Assembly (NCBI GenBank): GCA_030147455.1
Contig: JASKZU010000264.1
Location: 1 to 7,735, forward strand
DNA: 7,735 bases
Source: Planococcus sp. (in: firmicutes)
Lineage (GTDB): Bacteria; Bacillota; Bacilli; Bacillales_A; Planococcaceae
Direction: 5' to 3'
The notes beneath the pieces are model-generated. The model was not told the origin of the DNA. It saw nothing but the letters and a program-made list of their open reading frames with translations, and searched no databases. Position 1 is the stretch's first letter. Every line of letters begins with the position of its first letter. The position numbers and the translations under genes are program-made. Below, in pieces: positions 5,617 through 7,735 of this stretch.

Positions 5617-5626
5617 TCCCTCTTTT
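5617..5626 (-). promoter_or_regulatory. Ribosome binding site of ylbG
   Basis: AAAAGAGGGA on the minus strand, with core GAGGG, sits about 6 nt before ATG 5611. It fixes the 90-residue form of YlbG. Confidence 0.75.
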
Positions 5627-5635
5627 CTGAACTCT

Positions 5636-5665
5636 AGAATACCATAGGTCTAAAAAAAGCCGCAA
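5636..5665 (-). promoter_or_regulatory. Probable sigma-A promoter of ylbG
   Basis: On the minus strand TTGCGG (5660-5665) and TATTCT (5636-5641) are 18 bp apart. A TGG immediately before the -10 gives an extended -10 motif, and the spacer contains seven consecutive T. The start would be near 5629, with a leader of under 20 nt. The hexamers are moderate matches only. Confidence 0.5.
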
Positions 5666-5674
5666 CCGAATAAA

Positions 5675-5704
5675 CTGACAGTCAATGATTTGCTCAGCTA
5701 TAAT
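5675..5704 (+). promoter_or_regulatory. Sigma-A promoter of the GDPD gene
   Basis: CTGACA (5675-5680) and a perfect TATAAT (5699-5704) are separated by 18 bp. The start is expected near 5711, 28 nt upstream of the ATG. A 9-bp palindrome, TGACAGTCA (5676-5684), overlaps the -35 and could be an operator half, although nothing else supports that. Confidence 0.78.
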
Positions 5705-5721
5705 GTGGGTAATATCCATAC

Positions 5722-5729
5722 AGGGAGGT
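5722..5729 (+). promoter_or_regulatory. Ribosome binding site of the GDPD gene
   Basis: AGGGAGGT lies 9 nt before ATG 5739. A longer in-frame reading from ATG 5685 would start inside the promoter spacer, so 5739 is the start. Confidence 0.85.
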
Positions 5730-5738
5730 TATACATAT

Positions 5739-6653
5739 ATGGGAAAGAAAACAAAATTCGGGCTCGCAGCCGCAGCTTTCGGCGCCGCGGCATGGGCAGG
5801 GTCGAAAGCTTTGGCTGAACCGCAAAAGCGTCCATCAAAAAACGTATTAAGCTATGACCAGCCGGTTGTGCTTGCGCATAGGGGCGGCAGCTCGCTTGCC
5901 CCCGAACACACTATGGCTGCTTTTGATAAAGCGGCAGAACTTGGCGTTCATGGATTTGAGATTGATATCCGCATGACCGACGACGAAGAAATCCTTGTAT
6001 TCCACGACGAATTTACCGACCGTACATCCGGCACTGCCGGGCGTGTGGCGGAAATGACTATCGAACAATTGCGCAACTTGGATCTAGGCTATCATTTTGT
6101 TGATGCTGAAGGCCATCATTCGTTCCGCGGCAAAGGCGAAAAAGTTGTGCTGCTCCGGGAATTGCTGGAGAAGTTTCCGGACATGTACATCAACATTGAT
6201 ATTAAAGATGCGCCGGACACGTATGAAGGCAGCTTGGTCCCTTCAAAGCTTTGGCGGTTGATTGAATCAGCAAAAGCGCAGGACCGTGTCGTCGTCACCA
6301 GTTTCCACGATGAACAAATTGACCGGTTCAACTTATACGCACAAAACCGCGTAGCAATCGGTGCGGGCGAAAACGAGGTGCGCAAAGCCTATGCTTCGTT
6401 CAATAGCCAGTTTGGCCACCTGTATGCGCCGCGAGCAGATGTTTTCCAGATTCCTGTTAAACATTCTGTATTCCGGTTAGATTCGCCGCGTTTTATCGCA
6501 TTTCTCGAGCGTTTGAATGTTCCTGTTCACTACTGGGTCGTGGACGAAACCGCTGTGATGGAAAAGCTGATTAAAGCAGGCGCGAAAGGCATCGTGACAG
6601 ATCGTCCGGACGTTGCCATGAAGCTTGTGGCTGAAGCTAAAAAACCACATTAA
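5739..6653 (+). CDS. Glycerophosphodiester phosphodiesterase (GDPD family), probably exported or membrane-anchored
   Basis: The enzyme hydrolyses glycerophosphodiesters from phospholipid turnover to glycerol 3-phosphate plus an alcohol, using a TIM-barrel fold and a divalent metal. The 304 residues show HRGG (47-50, H47 catalytic), the metal ligands E74 and D76 in FEIDIRMT, H89 in FHDE, INIDIK (151-156), a YWVVDE strand (265-270) and the closing GIVTDRP (284-290). The common PENT box is PEHT here (E56 kept, Asn replaced by His). Residues 1-27 have lysines, then an Ala-rich hydrophobic run and ALA before E27, which suggests a Sec signal or a weak anchor. It is monocistronic, with its own promoter and a strong terminator. 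I recall no GDPD gene between ylbF and ylbG in B. subtilis, so it looks like a lineage insertion. B. subtilis homologues are glpQ, yqiK and yhdW; I cannot choose one. Confidence 0.94.
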   Translation: MGKKTKFGLAAAAFGAAAWAGSKALAEPQKRPSKNVLSYDQPVVLAHRGGSSLAPEHTMAAFDKAAELGVHGFEIDIRMTDDEEILVFHDEFTDRTSGTAGRVAEMTIEQLRNLDLGYHFVDAEGHHSFRGKGEKVVLLRELLEKFPDMYINIDIKDAPDTYEGSLVPSKLWRLIESAKAQDRVVVTSFHDEQIDRFNLYAQNRVAIGAGENEVRKAYASFNSQFGHLYAPRADVFQIPVKHSVFRLDSPRFIAFLERLNVPVHYWVVDETAVMEKLIKAGAKGIVTDRPDVAMKLVAEAKKPH

Positions 6654-6682
6654 AAAAAGTGCAACCTCGGTTGCACTTTTTT
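6652..6682. terminator. Bidirectional rho-independent terminator between the GDPD gene and ylbF
   Basis: A perfect 8-bp stem, GTGCAACC (6659-6666) with GGTTGCAC (6669-6676), is closed by a very tight TC loop and flanked by AAAAAAA and TTTTTT, so it works on either strand. It begins at the GDPD stop codon and ends 3 bp from the ylbF stop. One hairpin therefore ends both convergent transcripts. Confidence 0.93.
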
Positions 6683-6685
6683 ATA

Positions 6686-7132
6686 TTAGGCTGAACAAGA
6701 ACAGCCGCCTCCGGTTCCGCAGCCACTGCCGCAAGAAGAATCCGAAGAAAAAAATGGATTGCTTGACGGGATCTTGACCGCTTCTGAAACCGATCGCCCG
6801 ATAATGAAACTGACTTGATCTATTAAATCCTGCAGCTCGTTTTCTGCAAGACGGAGCGCTGCTACTTTGTCATTCAGGTCAAGCTGACGCTTGTCTACAC
6901 GGATTTGCTTCATTACTCGCTTGTAATCTGGATGATATTTACCGAAGCGCTGAACTTCCTCATACAGGTCCTTCAACTTGGCAAAGTCATGTACTTGGCG
7001 TGCCAAATCTTTATCGTCATAGAGAGAGGCATATGCCGCTCGGTATTGCGCAGCCTGTTCAGACTGCAGAATCATCTCACTCAGCTCGTCTGCAGAATCG
7101 GTTATTAATACCCATTCATAGGTCATGATCAT
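6686..7132 (-). CDS. ylbF: YlbF, RNase Y-specificity / Y-complex subunit
   Basis: In B. subtilis YlbF forms a complex with YmcA and YaaT that binds RNase Y to direct mRNA maturation and decay, and it affects competence, biofilm formation and sporulation; iron-sulfur clusters have been reported in the complex. This 148-residue protein is largely helical (Com_YlbF type) from about 10 to 115, with charged heptad-like stretches such as LKDLYEEVQRFG. Its C-terminal tail is Gly/Ser/Cys-rich with C134, C138, C144 and C146 (C-x3-C-x5-C-x-C), a plausible metal or cluster ligand set. ATG 7132 is preferred over ATG 7126, since AAGGAGGG (7140-7147) is 7 nt from the former. It is downstream of the CAP-domain gene on the same strand but has its own possible promoter. 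Confidence 0.93.
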   Translation of the reverse strand: MIMTYEWVLITDSADELSEMILQSEQAAQYRAAYASLYDDKDLARQVHDFAKLKDLYEEVQRFGKYHPDYKRVMKQIRVDKRQLDLNDKVAALRLAENELQDLIDQVSFIIGRSVSEAVKIPSSNPFFSSDSSCGSGCGTGGGCSCSA

Positions 7133-7139
7133 TGCGCAT

Positions 7140-7147
7140 CCCTCCTT
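7140..7147 (-). promoter_or_regulatory. Ribosome binding site of ylbF
   Basis: AAGGAGGG on the minus strand lies 7 nt before ATG 7132 and 13 nt before the second in-frame ATG (7126), so it selects the first. An ATG at 7139 is out of frame. Confidence 0.85.
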
Positions 7148-7155
7148 ACCGTTTC

Positions 7156-7164
7156 ATCATAGCA
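7156..7164 (-). promoter_or_regulatory. Possible extended -10 promoter of ylbF
   Basis: On the minus strand TGCTATGAT joins an extended TG motif (7163-7164) to the -10-like TATGAT (7156-7161). No good -35 is seen 16-18 bp upstream. The start would be near 7149, very close to the ribosome binding site, so the leader would be short. The rest of the 109-bp gap to the CAP gene has no evident terminator. Confidence 0.42.
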
Positions 7165-7241
7165 GATTCTTTTCAGAAATCCTATACCGTCGGCTCGTCT
7201 GTCGGCAAATAGATGAGGCTTGCTCGTTGCGGCAAACAATA

Positions 7242-7735
7242 TTACTGGGTTTCGTATACTTCCGGTTTTTGCTTTAATAAAATTTGGCTTGAATAGCTGC
7301 CAAAGACGCCGACACCTATTTGGTTATATTGCCTGCCCAGCAATGTCTCGCGGTGCCTGCTGGAATTAAACCAGCCATGAACAGTTTCCGCCGCATCGAA
7401 ATAGCGGGATGCTGTATTGATGGCCGCTTGGTCAAAAGGAATGTTCGCTCCTTGCAGGCGTGCCTCCAAGTCCTTGGTTTCGAGCTGGCCCGATGTAAAT
7501 TGCATCTTTGCCATTTCTTCACTGGCCTCTTCAGCAAGCGCACTCACTCCCCGATTTTCCGCAACGGGAGAGCGCTGATGGCGCAAGCGGTACACATTGG
7601 TCAAATCGACCATCTGCCTTGCATTCGATTCGTCAATCGAACGCTGCAGCGTTGAAGATGGCCGTGGTGTAACCAGCAGATCGCCCGAATACATCATATC
7701 GTAGGGCTGATGGCGAACCAGTGTTTCTGCATCCA
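7242..7735 (-). CDS. ylbC: CAP/SCP-domain protein, YlbC-like, 5' end cut by window
   Basis: The reading frame is open to the right edge: residues DAETLVRHQPYD precede the first in-window methionine (ATG 7697), so this Met is internal and the true start lies outside. About 164 codons are visible. The segment up to about RPSST looks like the end of the CAP-associated N-terminal domain of the YlbC/YlbN-type Bacillus proteins. A CAP (cysteine-rich secretory/SCP-like) domain follows, with NVYRLRHQRSPV, a SALAEEASEEMA helix, the signature HGWFNSSRHRETLLG and a closing YNQIGVGVFGSYSSQILLKQ. Homologues are usually secreted or membrane-anchored and their function is poorly known. The His of the CAP box and the NSSRHR motif are present. 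Assignment as YlbC rests on the domain plus its position next to ylbF. Confidence 0.88.
   Translation of the reverse strand, partial: DAETLVRHQPYDMMYSGDLLVTPRPSSTLQRSIDESNARQMVDLTNVYRLRHQRSPVAENRGVSALAEEASEEMAKMQFTSGQLETKDLEARLQGANIPFDQAAINTASRYFDAAETVHGWFNSSRHRETLLGRQYNQIGVGVFGSYSSQILLKQKPEVYETQ

Noticed and set aside
5612..5719. 36-residue N-terminal extension of YlbG
   Set aside because: It runs through two predicted promoters and does not match the family; the start at 5611 has a proper ribosome binding site.
7189..7206. Direct repeat GTCGGC-TCGTCT-GTCGGC between the CAP gene and ylbF
   Set aside because: Two 6-bp copies are expected by chance in a window this size, and no third copy or flanking structure was seen.
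1..7735. CRISPR array, insertion sequence, integrase, toxin-antitoxin, phage-defence genes, tRNA, rRNA or riboswitch
   Set aside because: No regular spaced repeats, transposase or defence motifs, or recognisable structured RNA were seen. All intergenic gaps are about 130 bp or less and are explained by promoters, ribosome binding sites and terminators.

Overview
The window is ordinary chromosomal core sequence from a low-to-moderate GC Gram-positive bacterium. The order CAP protein (YlbC-like), ylbF, ylbG, rsmD, coaD, ylbL, ylbM/tmcAL, ylbN, rpmF matches the ylb region of Bacillus subtilis. Strong AGGAGG-type ribosome binding sites and near-consensus sigma-A promoters fit Bacillota. The three bystander genes and the apparent absence of ylbD, ylbJ, ylbK and ylbO point to a Planococcaceae-type relative (Planococcus or similar) rather than B. 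subtilis itself. That assignment is an inference from memory of gene order.

Layout from left to right. Positions 1-597 (-) hold the N-terminal 199 residues of a crotonase-fold enzyme, cut by the window edge. A terminator hairpin (640-681) separates it from rpmF (697-873, -), which follows ylbN (898-1434, -). A 126-bp divergent region carries back-to-back promoters: a perfect TTGACA-17-TATAAT for ylbN-rpmF and TTGTCA-18-TATACT for tmcAL. tmcAL (1561-2775, +) starts at TTG and overlaps the 3' end of ylbL (2748-3773, -) tail to tail by 28 bp. Upstream of ylbL on the same strand are coaD (3828-4307) and rsmD (4300-4875), which overlap by 8 bp. A hairpin with a T-run sits between coaD and ylbL. 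A small DUF7147-like gene (4958-5338, +) is divergent from rsmD, and its stop codon directly abuts that of ylbG (5339-5611, -). A glycerophosphodiester phosphodiesterase gene (5739-6653, +) is divergent from ylbG and ends in a strong bidirectional terminator shared with ylbF (6686-7132, -). The right edge holds the C-terminal part of a CAP-domain protein (7242-7735, -).

Functions are mainly housekeeping: ribosome and rRNA (L32, YlbN, RsmD), tRNA modification (TmcAL), coenzyme A synthesis (CoaD), RNA-decay control (YlbF), checkpoint proteolysis at the membrane (YlbL) and phospholipid-headgroup turnover (GDPD). There is no mobile element, CRISPR array, tRNA or rRNA, and I found no convincing undescribed multi-gene system. 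The points most worth following are the crotonase with a non-canonical active site, the DUF7147-like protein, the compact convergent gene ends, the hairpin between coaD and ylbL, and the absence of the sporulation-linked members of the ylb cluster.
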